NCBI RefSeq assembly: GCF_000657795.2
Contig: NZ_JHEP02000003.1
Location: 62,001 to 126,000, forward strand
DNA length: 64,000 bases
DNA from: Bordetella pseudohinzii
Lineage (GTDB): Bacteria > Pseudomonadota > Gammaproteobacteria > Burkholderiales > Burkholderiaceae_B
Direction of reading: 5' to 3'
Each line of letters starts with the position of its first letter. The first letter of the stretch is position 1. The notes below the pieces were generated by a model. That model was not told where the DNA came from, made no database searches, and saw nothing but the letters and a program-made list of their open reading frames with translations. A program made the position numbers and the translations under genes. Positions 1-8,140 of this stretch are shown here, one piece after another.

Positions 1-1
1 G

Positions 2-340
2 GCCTTGAATTCATCCATGCCCTATATCGCTTTTGACCGCGGCACCTGGGCCGGCCGCCTGATCGATGAGTACCGGCTCAGGAGCGGCCTCATCAACCGG
101 CCCGCCATGGAGCTCAATTCGCTCGACGCCATCGCCGGCCTGGTCAGGCAGGGCCTGGGCACGTCCATCGTGCCGCTCATCCGGGGCGCGAGCTGGCATC
201 AGAGCCGTGATCTGCACATCATGCCCCTGCCGAATTTCGTGCGCCCGGTGTCGCTGGTCACGCGCCAGGACCAGCGCGACCCCATGCGCATCGCCCTGCT
301 CGACGCCATCAATACGGTGCTGGCTAGGCAAACGCGGTAA
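2..340 (+). CDS. LysR-family regulator, C-terminal part (cut by window start)
   Basis: The open frame is already running at the first base and ends at TAA 338-340, so only about 112 codons of the 3' end are present. The text has the feel of a LysR effector-binding domain: a segment with LDAIAGLVRQGLGTSIVPL, the usual pattern in which the second subdomain scores a regulator's target and the 'G-x-G-x-x-x-x-P' turn is reached, followed by a short hydrophobic C-terminal helix. The DNA-binding helix-turn-helix must lie left of the window. Its last 17 bases overlap the end of the convergent glutathione transferase gene. The target genes cannot be told from this fragment. Assignment rests on motif recognition only. 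Confidence 0.7.
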   Translation, partial: ALNSSMPYIAFDRGTWAGRLIDEYRLRSGLINRPAMELNSLDAIAGLVRQGLGTSIVPLIRGASWHQSRDLHIMPLPNFVRPVSLVTRQDQRDPMRIALLDAINTVLARQTR

Positions 341-944
341 GCGCCTGCCGCACGGCGGGACGGGCGTGCACCGTCTCGAACCAGGCGCGCAGGCGCGGAT
401 GTTCCGGCCACAGGATGCCGTGTTTTTCAGAAGCGCGCAGCCACGGAAAGATCGCCATGTCGGCGATGGAATACTCTTCGCCGCCGAAGTAGGCGTGCGA
501 GGCGAGGTGCTGATCCATGACGCCGTGCAGGCGCTTGACCTCGTTGCCGAAGCGTTCGATGGCGTAGGGCAGCGCCTGCGGCGCGCCGTGGCGGAAATGA
601 TTGGATTGGCCCATGACCGGGCCCACCGCGCTCATCTGGAACATCAGCCATTGCAGCGTCCGATGGCGCGCCGCGCCTTGGGCGGCCAGGAAGCGGCCGG
701 TTTTCTCGGCCAGATAGATCAGGATGGCGCCGGATTCGAACAGCGTCAGGGCCTGGCCATCGGGGCCGTCGGTATCGACCAGCAAGGGAATCTTGCGGTT
801 GGGGCCCAGCGTGCTGAAGGGCGGCTGGAATTGATCGCCGCGGCCGATGTCGACCGGAAGCAGTCTGTGCTCCAGCCCGCATTCGCGCAGCATGATGTGG
901 ACTTTGTGGCCGTTGGGCGTGGCCCAGGAATACAGATCTAGCAT
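324..944 (-). CDS. yfcG: YfcG-type (nu-class) glutathione S-transferase / disulfide reductase
   Basis: A 206-residue cytosolic thioredoxin-fold protein. The N-terminal segment reads ATPNGHKV near residues 8-15, which matches the Thr/Asn glutathione-binding site of Escherichia coli YfcG, and it continues with PNRKIPLLVD and the LFESGAILIYLAEKTG glutathione-binding stretch. The all-alpha C-terminal domain also follows YfcG closely (GPVMGQSNHF, YAIERF, YSIADMA). YfcG is a glutathione-dependent disulfide-bond reductase rather than a classical conjugating transferase, so that activity is the best guess here. The ATG at 942-944 is preceded by AGGAGAGAGG, but this Shine-Dalgarno region is buried in a perfect inverted repeat (separate entry). 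It converges on the LysR gene with a 17-bp overlap. Confidence 0.88.
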   Translation of the reverse strand: MLDLYSWATPNGHKVHIMLRECGLEHRLLPVDIGRGDQFQPPFSTLGPNRKIPLLVDTDGPDGQALTLFESGAILIYLAEKTGRFLAAQGAARHRTLQWLMFQMSAVGPVMGQSNHFRHGAPQALPYAIERFGNEVKRLHGVMDQHLASHAYFGGEEYSIADMAIFPWLRASEKHGILWPEHPRLRAWFETVHARPAVRQALTAFA

Positions 945-989
945 CGCGCCTCTCTCCTATGAGGTAGAAAAATATAGGAGAGAGGCGCG
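945..989 (-). promoter_or_regulatory. Perfect 16-bp inverted repeat covering the GST ribosome binding site
   Basis: Bases 945-960 (CGCGCCTCTCTCCTAT) are the exact reverse complement of 974-989, separated by a 13-base A/T-rich loop. In the mRNA of the minus-strand GST gene the 3' arm contains the purine-rich Shine-Dalgarno sequence and ends directly before the ATG. A hairpin of this strength would hide the ribosome binding site; alternatively the DNA palindrome is an operator. There is no U-tract after it, so it is not a standard terminator for the upstream codA operon. Confidence 0.8.
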
Positions 990-1043
990 GCGAAGACCAT
1001 CAAGTAATTGCAATGCTGAATATCGGATTTGCCGATACTCGGC

Positions 1044-2321
1044 TCAACGCCCCAGCTGGAAATCCACGCTGCCGGGCCGGCCCGGCAGGTTCAGGCTGGC
1101 GCGCGCCGGGGGCGTGGTGGCGATGATGCGGCCGCCGCGCAATACGGCCAGCCGCGTGGCGCGCAGGCGCAGCGCCTCGACCGGATCGCGCGCCTGCAGC
1201 AGCACCAGGTCGGCGCGCTTGCCGACTTCCAGGCCGATGTCCTTCAGGCCCAGGATGGCCGCCGGCGTGGCCGTCACCGCATCGAAGCAGGCGCGCATGG
1301 CGTCGCGCCCGGTCATTTGCGCGACGTGCAGGCCCATGTGCGCGACTTCCAGCATGTCGCCGCTGCCCAGGCTGTACCAGGGGTCCATCACGCAATCGTG
1401 GCCAAAGGCCACCGGGATGCCGGCGGCCAGCAGTTCGGGCACGCGCGTCATGCCGCGGCGCTTGGGATAGCTGTCGTGGCGGCCTTGCAGCGTGATGTTG
1501 ATCAGCGGGTTGGCGATGGCCGCCACGCCGGCTTCGCGCATCAGCGGCAGCAGCTTGGAGACATAGTAGTTGTCCATCGAGTGCATGGACGACAGGTGCG
1601 AACCCGTCACGCGGCCTTGCAGGCCCAGGCGCTGGCTCTGGTAGGCCAGGCTTTCGATGTGGCGCGACAGCGGATCATCACTTTCGTCGCAGTGCATGTC
1701 CACCAGCAGGCCGCGTTCGGCGGCCAGTTCGCACAGGATGCGCACGGACTCGGCGCCATCGGCCATGGTGCGTTCGAAATGCGGGATGCCGCCGACCACG
1801 TCCACGCCCATGTCCAGGGCGCGCTGCAGGTTCTGCAAGGCATTGGGCGAACGCAGCAGGCCATCCTGCGGGAAGGCCACCAGCTGCAGATCCAGATAGG
1901 GCTTGACGCGCTCGCGCACGTGCAGGAGGGCTTCGACGGCCAGCAGGCGCGGATCACAGACATCGACATGGCTGCGGATGGCCAGCAGGCCGCGCGCCAC
2001 GGCCCAGTCGCAATAGGCCAGGGCGCGCTCGACCAGGGCTTCCTGGGTGAGCAGGGGCTTGAGTTCGCCCCATAGCGCGATGCCTTCGAGCAGCGTGCCG
2101 GATTGGTTCACGCGCGGCAGCCCATAGGACAGCGTGGAGTCCATATGGAAATGGGCGTCGACGAAAGGCGTGCTGACCAGCTGGCCGCCGGCCTCCAGCG
2201 TCTGGCCGGCTTCGGCGGCCAGCTGCGGCGCCATGGCCGCGATGCGGCCGTTCTCGATGCCGATGTCCAGAGGACCGCGGCCGTCGGGCAGCATGGCGTT
2301 GCGGATGATGAGATCAAGCAT
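1044..2321 (-). CDS. codA: Cytosine deaminase
   Basis: A 425-residue amidohydrolase that follows E. coli CodA along its length. It should deaminate cytosine to uracil and ammonia using a divalent metal. Metal ligands are visible as H57 and H59 in DAHFHMD, then HCDE near residue 210, SHLSSMHS and GHD near residue 310. The stretches NQSGTLLEGI, RSHVDVCD, DLQLVAFPQ and YPKRRGMTRV are CodA hallmarks. It is the last gene of a five-gene minus-strand operon with a BMP-type ABC importer, 15 bp after the second permease, which suggests the importer brings in cytosine or a related nucleobase or nucleoside. No codB permease is seen. Related pterin or guanine deaminases are less likely given the CodA-specific motifs. 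Confidence 0.92.
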   Translation of the reverse strand: MLDLIIRNAMLPDGRGPLDIGIENGRIAAMAPQLAAEAGQTLEAGGQLVSTPFVDAHFHMDSTLSYGLPRVNQSGTLLEGIALWGELKPLLTQEALVERALAYCDWAVARGLLAIRSHVDVCDPRLLAVEALLHVRERVKPYLDLQLVAFPQDGLLRSPNALQNLQRALDMGVDVVGGIPHFERTMADGAESVRILCELAAERGLLVDMHCDESDDPLSRHIESLAYQSQRLGLQGRVTGSHLSSMHSMDNYYVSKLLPLMREAGVAAIANPLINITLQGRHDSYPKRRGMTRVPELLAAGIPVAFGHDCVMDPWYSLGSGDMLEVAHMGLHVAQMTGRDAMRACFDAVTATPAAILGLKDIGLEVGKRADLVLLQARDPVEALRLRATRLAVLRGGRIIATTPPARASLNLPGRPGSVDFQLGR

Positions 2322-2336
2322 GGGACGTCCTTGGAA

Positions 2337-3281
2337 TCAGCGCTCGCCCTTGCGGTAGGGCTTCATCAGGGCCTGGGGATAGGCGGCGCGGCGCGCCACG
2401 ATGACCAGGGCCAGTATGGAAAGAATGTAAGGCAGCATCAGGTAGATCTGGTAGGGCAGCGCCGGCAGGCCGGGCAAGGCGCCCTGCTGCAGGCGCAGCT
2501 GCAGGGCGTCGAAGAAGGCGAACACCAGGGCGCCGGCCAGGGCCTTGCCCGGCCGCCAGGAGGCGAACACCACCAGGGCCACGCAGATCCAGCCGCGGCC
2601 GTTGATCATGTTGAAGAAAAAGGCATTGAAGGCCGACAGCGTGAGAAAGCTGCCGGCCACGCCCATCAGGGCCGAGCCCGCCACGATGGCCCCCATGCGC
2701 AGCCTGATGACCGACAGGCCCTGCCCTTCGGCGGCGGCGGGGTTCTCGCCCACCATGCGCAGCGCCAGCCCCATGGGGGTGCGGTTGAGCAGCCAGGCGA
2801 TCAGGGGCACGGCCACCAGCGCGCCCAGCGTCATGGGCGTCAGCCCCGCCAGCACCGGGCCGACGAGCGGCAGTCCCGCCAGGAACTTCATTTCGGCGAA
2901 GGGCACGATGGTCGGCGGCGTCTCGACCTTGGGGAAACTCACGCGGTAGGCGAAATACGAAAGACTGGTCGCCAGCATGGTCACGCCCAGGCCCGAGACA
3001 TGCTGCGACAGGCCCAGGGGCACGGTCAGCACCGCATGCAGCAGGCCGAACACGGCGCCGGCCAGGGCGGCGGCCAGCACGCCCACGTAGAGCGGCGCGC
3101 CGAGATAGACGACCAGCCAGCCCGTGAAGGCGCCGGCCACCATGATGCCTTCGATGCCCAGGTTGAGCACGCCGGCGCGTTCGCACATCAGCACGCCCAG
3201 GGTGCCCAGGATGAGCGGCGTGGCCAGCCTGAGCGTGGCGATCCAGAAGCTTGCCGATCCCAGCAAATCCATCCATTCCAT
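2337..3281 (-). CDS. BMP-type nucleoside ABC importer, permease 2 (NupQ/YufQ-like)
   Basis: A 314-residue integral membrane protein with a string of hydrophobic helices and the branched-chain/ribose permease family signature RAGVLNLGIEGIMVAGA near residues 35-52, typical of the second permease in BmpA-linked nucleoside importers. Other conserved parts are GLSQHVSGLGVTML and MRMVGENPAAAEGQG-like text, which carries the cytoplasmic coupling loop. It lies 10 bp after the first permease and 15 bp before codA, with the same strand and spacing as a single transcription unit. It should form a heterodimer with the 3292-4365 product. Substrate is inferred from family and from codA, probably a purine or pyrimidine. 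Confidence 0.9.
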   Translation of the reverse strand: MEWMDLLGSASFWIATLRLATPLILGTLGVLMCERAGVLNLGIEGIMVAGAFTGWLVVYLGAPLYVGVLAAALAGAVFGLLHAVLTVPLGLSQHVSGLGVTMLATSLSYFAYRVSFPKVETPPTIVPFAEMKFLAGLPLVGPVLAGLTPMTLGALVAVPLIAWLLNRTPMGLALRMVGENPAAAEGQGLSVIRLRMGAIVAGSALMGVAGSFLTLSAFNAFFFNMINGRGWICVALVVFASWRPGKALAGALVFAFFDALQLRLQQGALPGLPALPYQIYLMLPYILSILALVIVARRAAYPQALMKPYRKGER

Positions 3282-3291
3282 TGCGAGATCC

Positions 3292-4365
3292 TCAGGCGGG
3301 GTTGCGGCGCAGCCGGTATTGCGAGAACAGCGTGGCCACCAGCATGGACAGCAGCGAGGCGGCGACGATCACGTCGGCGATGTAATTGGGCACGGCGATG
3401 GCGCGGCTCATGCTGTCGGCGCCGACCAGCATGCCGGCCACGAAGATGCTGGCGGCGATGACGCCCAGCGGATGCAGGCCGGCCAGCATGGCGACGACCA
3501 CGCCGGTGTAGCCATAGCCGGGCGACATGTCCAGGGTCACATAGCTGGTGCGGCCGGCGACTTCCAGCGCGCCGGCCAGGCCGGCCAGCGCGCCCGACAG
3601 CATGGCCGTGCCCAGCATGACGCGGTTGACCGGCAAGCCCAGGAAACGCGCGGCGTGCGCATTGGTGCCCACCGCGCGCATCTGGAAACCGAACACGGTA
3701 TAGCGGTTGAGCAGCCACAGGCCGACGGCCAGGCCGGCGGCCCACAGGAGGCCGGTATGGGCGCGGGTGCGCTCGATCAGCTTGCCCAGCTCCAGGTCGC
3801 CGTTCAAGGCCACCGATTGCGGCCAGCCCATGGCCATCGGGTCTTTCATGGGGCCGTCCAGCATCATGGACACGAAAAGCAGCACGATGAAATTGCCCAG
3901 CAGCGTGGTCACGACTTCGTCCACGCCCAGCCGGGACTTCAGGATGGCCGGGATGAGCAGCAAGAGCGCGCCGGCGGCCGCGGCTGCCAGCAGCATGCCG
4001 CCGAACAGCAGCGGCAGCGGCAGGTCAAAGCCCGTGCCGCCATGCAGGCCGCCCACCGCCACGGCGGCCAGCGCGCCGAGGTAGAGCTGGCCCTCGGCGC
4101 CGATGTTGTAGAGGCGCGCGCGGAAGGCCACCGCGCAGGCCAGGCCGGTCAGCATGAGCGGCGTGGCGCGCGTGAGCGTCTCGGACAGGGCAAAGCGCGA
4201 GCCGAAGGCGCCCTCGAACAGCAAGGCATAGGTGCGGCCGATGGGCGCGCCCGCCCAGGCCACCAGCAGGGTGCACACCAGCAGGGTGAAGGCGATGGCC
4301 GTCAGCGGCGCGACCGCCAGCACGAAGCGGCTGGGTTCGGGACGCCGCTCCAGGATAAAACTCAT
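3292..4365 (-). CDS. BMP-type nucleoside ABC importer, permease 1 (NupP/YufP-like)
   Basis: A 357-residue membrane permease. The start at 4365 is chosen because its ATG overlaps the TGA of the ATPase gene in an ATGA arrangement; the open frame continues much further upstream but there it is only a shadow of the ATPase. Conserved features are TRATPLMLTGLACAVAFRA and YNIGAEGQLYLG, the counterpart of the 'NIGxEG' motif of this permease family, plus a coupling-loop region MRAVGTNAHAARFLG. Translational coupling to the ATPase is likely. It works with the second permease to form the membrane channel. Confidence 0.9.
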   Translation of the reverse strand: MSFILERRPEPSRFVLAVAPLTAIAFTLLVCTLLVAWAGAPIGRTYALLFEGAFGSRFALSETLTRATPLMLTGLACAVAFRARLYNIGAEGQLYLGALAAVAVGGLHGGTGFDLPLPLLFGGMLLAAAAAGALLLLIPAILKSRLGVDEVVTTLLGNFIVLLFVSMMLDGPMKDPMAMGWPQSVALNGDLELGKLIERTRAHTGLLWAAGLAVGLWLLNRYTVFGFQMRAVGTNAHAARFLGLPVNRVMLGTAMLSGALAGLAGALEVAGRTSYVTLDMSPGYGYTGVVVAMLAGLHPLGVIAASIFVAGMLVGADSMSRAIAVPNYIADVIVAASLLSMLVATLFSQYRLRRNPA

Positions 4366-5891
4366 GTTGAAACTCCAGTCATGGCCAGCCCCACGGTGGC
4401 GGGGGTCCATTGATCCACCGGCCGGTCGGCGACCAGGCGGCCGGCGCACAGCACGGCGATGCGGTCGGCCAGCGCGAAGATCTCTTCGAGGTCTTCGGAG
4501 ACCAGCAGGATGCCGGCGCCGCGCTCGCGGGCGGCCAGCAGTTGTTCGCGCACATAGGCCACCGCGCCGATGTCCAGGCCCCAGGTGGGCTGGTCGGCCA
4601 CGATGAAGCGCGGCTGGCGCGACAGGGCGCGCCCCAGGATCAGCTTCTGCATATTGCCGCCGGACAGGCTGCGGGTGCGCACATCCAGCGAGGCGGCGCG
4701 CACGTCGTACTGGCGCGCGATGCTGGCGGCATGGGCACGCGCGGCCTGCGCGCGGATCAGCCCGTGGCGGGCGAAACGCGGGTCGCCGAGGTCTTCGACG
4801 ATGGCGTTTTCCCACAAGGGGCTGTCGCCGATCACGCCTTCATGATGGCGGTCTTCCGGAATGCGGCCGACCTGCGCGGCGGTCCAGCCGGCCGGCGTGC
4901 GCGGCGCCGGGGTGCTGGCGCTGCCCAGGCGGATGCTGCCGTCCGAAGGCTGGCGCAGGCCGGTCAGCACCGATACCAGCGCCTGCTGGCCGTTGCCGGC
5001 CACGCCGGCGATCGCGACGATTTCATGTTCGTGCACGGTGAGGTCCAGGGCGTCCAGCAAGGGAACTTTGCCGGAGGCGGCCTGCACCGTGACCTGGGAC
5101 AGGCGGATGACGGGCGCGAGCTGGTCGCGCGGCGCGGCCGCCTGGGCGCGAGGCATGACGACCTTGCGGCCCACCATGAGTTCGGCCAGTTCGGCGGCAT
5201 GGGTGTCGGCGGTGGCGCGCTCGGCGACCAGGCGGCCGGCGCGCAGCACGGCCACGCGGCGCGATACCGCCATGACCTCATCGAGCTTGTGCGAGATGAA
5301 GATGACGGCCAGGCCCTGCTCGACAAAGCCGCGCAGCGTGGCGAACAAGGCCTGGGCCTCCTGCGGCGTGAGCACGGCCGTGGGTTCGTCCAGGATGAGG
5401 ATGCGCGCGCCCCGGTACAGGGCCTTGAGGATTTCGACGCGCTGTTTTTCGCCCACCGACAGCGTGCCCACGCGCGCGTCGGGGTCCACGGCCAGGCCGA
5501 AGCGCTCGCCCAGTTCCACCAGCTTGCGGCGCGCTTCGCGCCGCGCCGAGGCAAGCTTCCAGAGCGATTCGGTGCCGACCATGACGTTGTCCAGCACGGT
5601 CATGTTGTCGGCCAGCGTGAAATGCTGATGGACCATGCCGATGCCGGCGGCCAGCGCCGCATCCGGGCGGCCGGGCGGCAGCGGCTGGCCAAAGACTTCG
5701 ATGCGCCCCGCATCGGCCACGTAATGGCCGAACAGGATGGAGACCAGGGTGGACTTGCCCGCGCCGTTCTCGCCCAGCAGGGCGAGCACCTCGCCCGCGT
5801 CCAGCGCGAGCGAGATGTCGTCATTGGCCGTCAGGCTGCCAAAGCGCTTGGTAATCCCTGTCAAGCGCAGGGCAGTGGCGGCTGGCTTCAT
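4362..5891 (-). CDS. BMP-type nucleoside ABC importer, tandem ATPase (NupO/YufO-like)
   Basis: A 509-residue protein holding two ABC domains, as in RbsA, MglA and the nucleoside importers. Domain 1 has Walker A GENGAGKST near residue 40, signature LSVGEKQRVEI and Walker B LILDEPTAVL. Domain 2 has the weakened loop GVAGNGQQ in place of Walker A, with LSGGNMQKLILGRAL and IVADQPTWGLD, the usual asymmetry in this family. Its ATG overlaps the TGA of the solute-binding protein gene by ATGA, and its own stop overlaps the permease start the same way, so the three genes are translationally coupled. It powers import through the two permeases. Confidence 0.93.
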   Translation of the reverse strand: MKPAATALRLTGITKRFGSLTANDDISLALDAGEVLALLGENGAGKSTLVSILFGHYVADAGRIEVFGQPLPPGRPDAALAAGIGMVHQHFTLADNMTVLDNVMVGTESLWKLASARREARRKLVELGERFGLAVDPDARVGTLSVGEKQRVEILKALYRGARILILDEPTAVLTPQEAQALFATLRGFVEQGLAVIFISHKLDEVMAVSRRVAVLRAGRLVAERATADTHAAELAELMVGRKVVMPRAQAAAPRDQLAPVIRLSQVTVQAASGKVPLLDALDLTVHEHEIVAIAGVAGNGQQALVSVLTGLRQPSDGSIRLGSASTPAPRTPAGWTAAQVGRIPEDRHHEGVIGDSPLWENAIVEDLGDPRFARHGLIRAQAARAHAASIARQYDVRAASLDVRTRSLSGGNMQKLILGRALSRQPRFIVADQPTWGLDIGAVAYVREQLLAARERGAGILLVSEDLEEIFALADRIAVLCAGRLVADRPVDQWTPATVGLAMTGVST

Positions 5892-6901
5892 TTGCTGGAC
5901 TTGGGTTCGCTGTCGACGACCTTGACGGTGAAGCTGCCGTCCAGGATGGACTTCTGGCGCGCCTGGACGCGGGTCATGACCTCGGCGGGCACCTTGCCCT
6001 CGAAGCTGCCCAGCGGCGCCAGTTCGGAGCCCTTGTGCTTCATCAGCGAGTACTGGCCGTAGTCTTCGGCCTTGAAACCGCCGGCCTTGACCGCGTCCAG
6101 CGCATGGCCGATGGTCGGCTCCATATTCCAGAGGGCCGAGGCGACCACGGTCTCCGGATACTGGGCCTGCGTGTTGACCACGTTGCCGATGGCCAGCTTG
6201 CCGCGCTCCTTGGCGGCGTCGGACACGCCAAAGCGCTCGGCGTAGAGCACGTCGGCGCCCTTGTCGATCATGGCGAAGGCGGCTTCCTTGGCCTTCGGGG
6301 GATCGAACCAGGAACCGATGAAGGTCACGGTGAAGCGGGCCTGGGGATTGATCTCCTGGGCGCCCGCCATGAAGGCCTGCATCAGGCGGTTGACCTCGGG
6401 GATGGGGTAGCCGCCCACCAGGCCGATCTGGCCGCTCTTGCTCATGCCGGCGGCGATCATGCCGGTCAGGTAGGCCGGCTCCTGGATGTAGTTATCGAAG
6501 ACGGCGAAGTTGGGCTGCTGCGGCTTGCCCGAGGAGCCCATCAGGAAGGCGGTCTTGGGATAGTCCTTGGCTACTTTGCGCGCCGCGGCCTCGACCGCGA
6601 AGGCTTCGCCCACGATGAGGTTGTTGCCCTGTTCGGCGTATTGGCGCAGCACGCGCTCGTAATCGGCGTTGCTGACGTTCTCGGAATAGACGTAGTCGAT
6701 ATCGCCGTGTTCCTTGGCCGCGTTCAAGGCCTTGTGGATACGCGATACCCATTGCTGTTCGACGGGCACGGTATAGACCGCGGCGACCTTGGTCTTGGCC
6801 GGCGCCTGGGCATGGGCCATGCCGCCGATCAGCGCCAGGCTGGCAGCCAGGCCGAGTTTGAGCAGACTGCGACGCGCAGCACCACGGAAAAAGGATGTCA
6901 T
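5888..6901 (-). CDS. BMP family ABC transporter substrate-binding protein
   Basis: A 337-residue exported protein of the basic membrane protein / PnrA family that captures nucleosides or purines in the periplasm. The chosen ATG (6899-6901) gives a signal peptide with twin Arg (RRSLLKLGLAASLALIGG) ending at AHAQA. The mature part has VEQQWVSRIHKAL, YPKTAFLMGS, GMIAAGMSKSGQIGLVGGYPIPEVNR and IGSWFDPPKAKEAA, all typical for the family. It is the first gene of the operon. The upstream 279-bp spacer to the divergent DedA gene shows no riboswitch-like structure that I can recognise. An in-frame 95-codon upstream extension is rejected because it would destroy the signal peptide. Confidence 0.92.
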   Translation of the reverse strand: MTSFFRGAARRSLLKLGLAASLALIGGMAHAQAPAKTKVAAVYTVPVEQQWVSRIHKALNAAKEHGDIDYVYSENVSNADYERVLRQYAEQGNNLIVGEAFAVEAAARKVAKDYPKTAFLMGSSGKPQQPNFAVFDNYIQEPAYLTGMIAAGMSKSGQIGLVGGYPIPEVNRLMQAFMAGAQEINPQARFTVTFIGSWFDPPKAKEAAFAMIDKGADVLYAERFGVSDAAKERGKLAIGNVVNTQAQYPETVVASALWNMEPTIGHALDAVKAGGFKAEDYGQYSLMKHKGSELAPLGSFEGKVPAEVMTRVQARQKSILDGSFTVKVVDSEPKSSK

Positions 6902-7180
6902 GTGAGTTCCTATGGAGGTCGGGACCGGAGCGGTGGCGCGCCTTGCGCGCGCCCGCTCCTGGCGAAGCAAGTTGTATGCCATTGCCGCAAGGCGCGAAAG
7001 TCGGGCAAACCTTCGGGCGGGCAGGCACCGCGGGGGGGAATTGTACGCACCAGGACGGCGCTCTGCCTGCACCCTGGAGGGGCCGGCCGATACGCGGACA
7101 GGGATGTTGCCCGGTTTGGGGGCGGTCCGGCCTACACTTGGCGCATTGGCCGCCGTTCGCGCGGCCCCATGGTCTGGTGT

Positions 7181-8122
7181 ATGCACGATATTCTGTCCCT
7201 GTTAGCGCAGTACGGCGGCTGGCTGGTCTTTTTCAACGTCCTGACGGAGCAGGCCGGCCTGCCGGTGCCGGCCTATCCCCTGCTGGTGGCCGCGGGCGCC
7301 ATGTCGGCCGGCCCCGGCGGCTGGCTGCTGGCCTGGCTGCTGGCGGCGCTGGCCTGCGTGTTGGCCGACACCGCCTGGTATCTGGCCGGACGGCGCTATG
7401 GCGGGCGTCTGCTGGGCCTGGTCTGCAAGCTCTCGCTGTCGCGGGATTCCTGCATCCGCCAGACCCAGGGCCTGTATCTGCGCGTGGGGCCGCGCTCGCT
7501 GCTGGTGTCCAAGTTCCTGCCCGGCGCCGGCGCCCTGGCCACCATCATGGCCGGCCTGACCGGCACCCCGTACCGGCGTTTCCTGGGCTATCAGCTGGCA
7601 GGCTCCCTGCTCTGGGCCGGATCGGCCCTGCTGCTGGGCGCCCTGTTCCGGGGCATCGTGACCGACATCCTGGACGCGCTGGACCGCTATGGGGTGATGG
7701 GGCTGGCCCTGCTGGCCGGCCTGCTGGCGCTTTATCTGGCCGTCAAGGCGCTGCGGCGCATGATCCTGGTGCGCAGCCTGCGCGTGGTGCCCCGCCTGAG
7801 CCTGGAGGAGCTGCTGCGTTGGCAGGCCGATGGCCGGCCCATGGTGATGATCGATGTGCGGCCCGAAGGCCAGCGCGAGGCCCAGCGCATCCCCGGCGCG
7901 ATCGCCGTGGACGTGCGGGCGCCGCTGGAGACGCTGCGGCTGCCCGAAGCGTCCATCGTGGTCTATTGCGCCTGCCCGAACGAGATTTCGGCGGCTCGCC
8001 TGGCCGCCCGGCTGCGCGCGGCCGGTTTTGTCGATACCTGGGCCCTGGCCGGCGGCTATGAGGCCTGGCTGCGCCGCGAACAGACCGGGACCGGCCTGGC
8101 GGCCGATAATGCCGGCCGCTGA
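7181..8122 (+). CDS. DedA-family membrane protein fused to a rhodanese domain
   Basis: A 313-residue two-domain protein. Residues 1-205 form the DedA/SNARE-associated membrane domain, with the reentrant motif GLPVPAYPLLVAAGAM and the conserved VSKFLPGAGALATIMAG; DedA proteins are linked to lipid carrier flipping and envelope homeostasis. Residues 215-310 form a rhodanese-like domain with IDVRPEG and the active-site loop CACPNE, where a catalytic Cys is available, and a C-terminal GGYEAWL. ATG 7181 is preferred; an in-frame ATG four codons earlier (7169) is possible. An earlier upstream reading frame runs antisense to the BMP gene and was dropped. Known as a recurring fusion; substrate of the rhodanese part is unknown. 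Confidence 0.88.
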   Translation: MHDILSLLAQYGGWLVFFNVLTEQAGLPVPAYPLLVAAGAMSAGPGGWLLAWLLAALACVLADTAWYLAGRRYGGRLLGLVCKLSLSRDSCIRQTQGLYLRVGPRSLLVSKFLPGAGALATIMAGLTGTPYRRFLGYQLAGSLLWAGSALLLGALFRGIVTDILDALDRYGVMGLALLAGLLALYLAVKALRRMILVRSLRVVPRLSLEELLRWQADGRPMVMIDVRPEGQREAQRIPGAIAVDVRAPLETLRLPEASIVVYCACPNEISAARLAARLRAAGFVDTWALAGGYEAWLRREQTGTGLAADNAGR

Positions 8123-8140
8123 CGATTTGAGGAGAGGGGC

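Noticed and set aside
945-989. The GST-leader hairpin as a terminator of the codA operon
   Set aside because: There is no T-run after the stem in the minus-strand direction, and the stem ends at the GST start codon.
4410-6062. Plus-strand 550-codon frame opposite the BMP ATPase
   Set aside because: No motif in any domain and antisense to a perfect tandem ATPase.
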